32,386 nt of DNA, from positions 1-32,386 of the IMG/VR virus record IMGVR_UViG_3300042691_033936, one strand, 5' to 3'. Origin of the DNA: a virus. The notes beneath the pieces are model-generated. The model made no database searches, was not told where the DNA came from, and saw only the letters and a list, made by a program, of their open reading frames with translations. Made by a program: the position numbers and the translations under genes. Below, piece after piece: positions 32,336 to 32,386 of this stretch (within the stretch, counting starts at the first letter, position 1; each line of letters opens with the position of its first letter).

Positions 32336-32386
32336 TTAAGATTCTTGTTGTTCTTTTTGTTTTTTTCTTTCTAACAGTTCCTTAAT
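32336..32386 (-). CDS. C-terminal end of an upstream gene (partial)
   Basis: An open minus-strand frame enters from the window edge, encodes 16 residues (IKELLERKKQKEQQES) and stops at TAA 32338-32336, 24 nt before the ribonucleotide reductase ATG. The composition is that of a charged helical C-terminus. Nothing more can be said without the flanking sequence. Confidence 0.5.
   Translation of the reverse strand: MKELLERKKQKEQQES

Noticed and set aside
1-32386. CRISPR array, diversity-generating retroelement, tRNA genes, integrase or attachment sites
   Set aside because: No regularly spaced identical repeats with unique spacers, no reverse transcriptase, no cloverleaf with CCA-type ends and no recombinase were seen.

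Overview
The window is an AT-rich stretch (about two thirds A+T) of the late, structural part of a large contractile-tailed (T4-like myovirus) phage genome. Almost everything is coded on the minus strand, so the genes read from right to left. The host is most probably a member of the Bacteroidota, such as a flavobacterium. Three things point there: a DUF5522-type protein with the CCGNGCxHCPY motif, many SprB-type repeats otherwise typical of gliding-bacterium adhesins, and a TTTG-19 nt-TAnnTTTg promoter at the left edge. Starts generally lack Shine-Dalgarno sequences.

Right edge (about 32.4 to 30.1 kb): the C-terminal end of an unknown gene, a complete compact class II (adenosylcobalamin-dependent) ribonucleotide reductase, a possible 26-residue ORF, and the DUF5522 protein. 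The last codons of the DUF5522 gene are built into a strong intrinsic terminator.

Baseplate block (30.1 to 15.0 kb): a gp25-like wedge protein and a gp6/J-like wedge protein. Next comes a 1652-residue protein with a carboxypeptidase-regulatory-like domain and a roughly 100-residue hydrophobic belt. Four tightly coupled structural proteins follow (568, 278, 381 and 302 residues; the 381-residue one carries a PKD-like domain). The block ends with a 983-residue protein whose centre resembles the P2 gpI family. Most junctions overlap by 1 to 8 nt, which suggests translational coupling.

Adhesin/fibre block (15.0 to 2.6 kb): an 803-residue protein with seven SprB-like repeats and a Pro-Thr tract, a 757-residue protein, three small paralogous single-domain proteins, a 538-residue Cys-rich protein with Pro-Thr tracts, and 174-, 536- and 736-residue tail or fibre proteins. 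Within this block lies the only plus-strand gene, a GT29 (sialyltransferase-family) enzyme that looks like a moron.

Left edge (2.5 to 0.1 kb): a free-standing GIY-YIG homing endonuclease with NUMOD domains, a RuvC-like nuclease, and two small proteins whose N-terminal tags end in a T4-type prohead-protease consensus (I/L-x-E). A terminator follows, then a host-type promoter firing out of the window.

Two system-level signals stand out. One is a TATTTATA element just 5' of many start codons that have an intergenic gap, and absent from the coupled starts; it is a candidate phage-specific late expression signal. The other is the large SprB-domain fibre repertoire, which may adapt host gliding-adhesin modules for host recognition, together with a sialyltransferase-like enzyme. 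All functions are read from sequence patterns only; no database search was possible.
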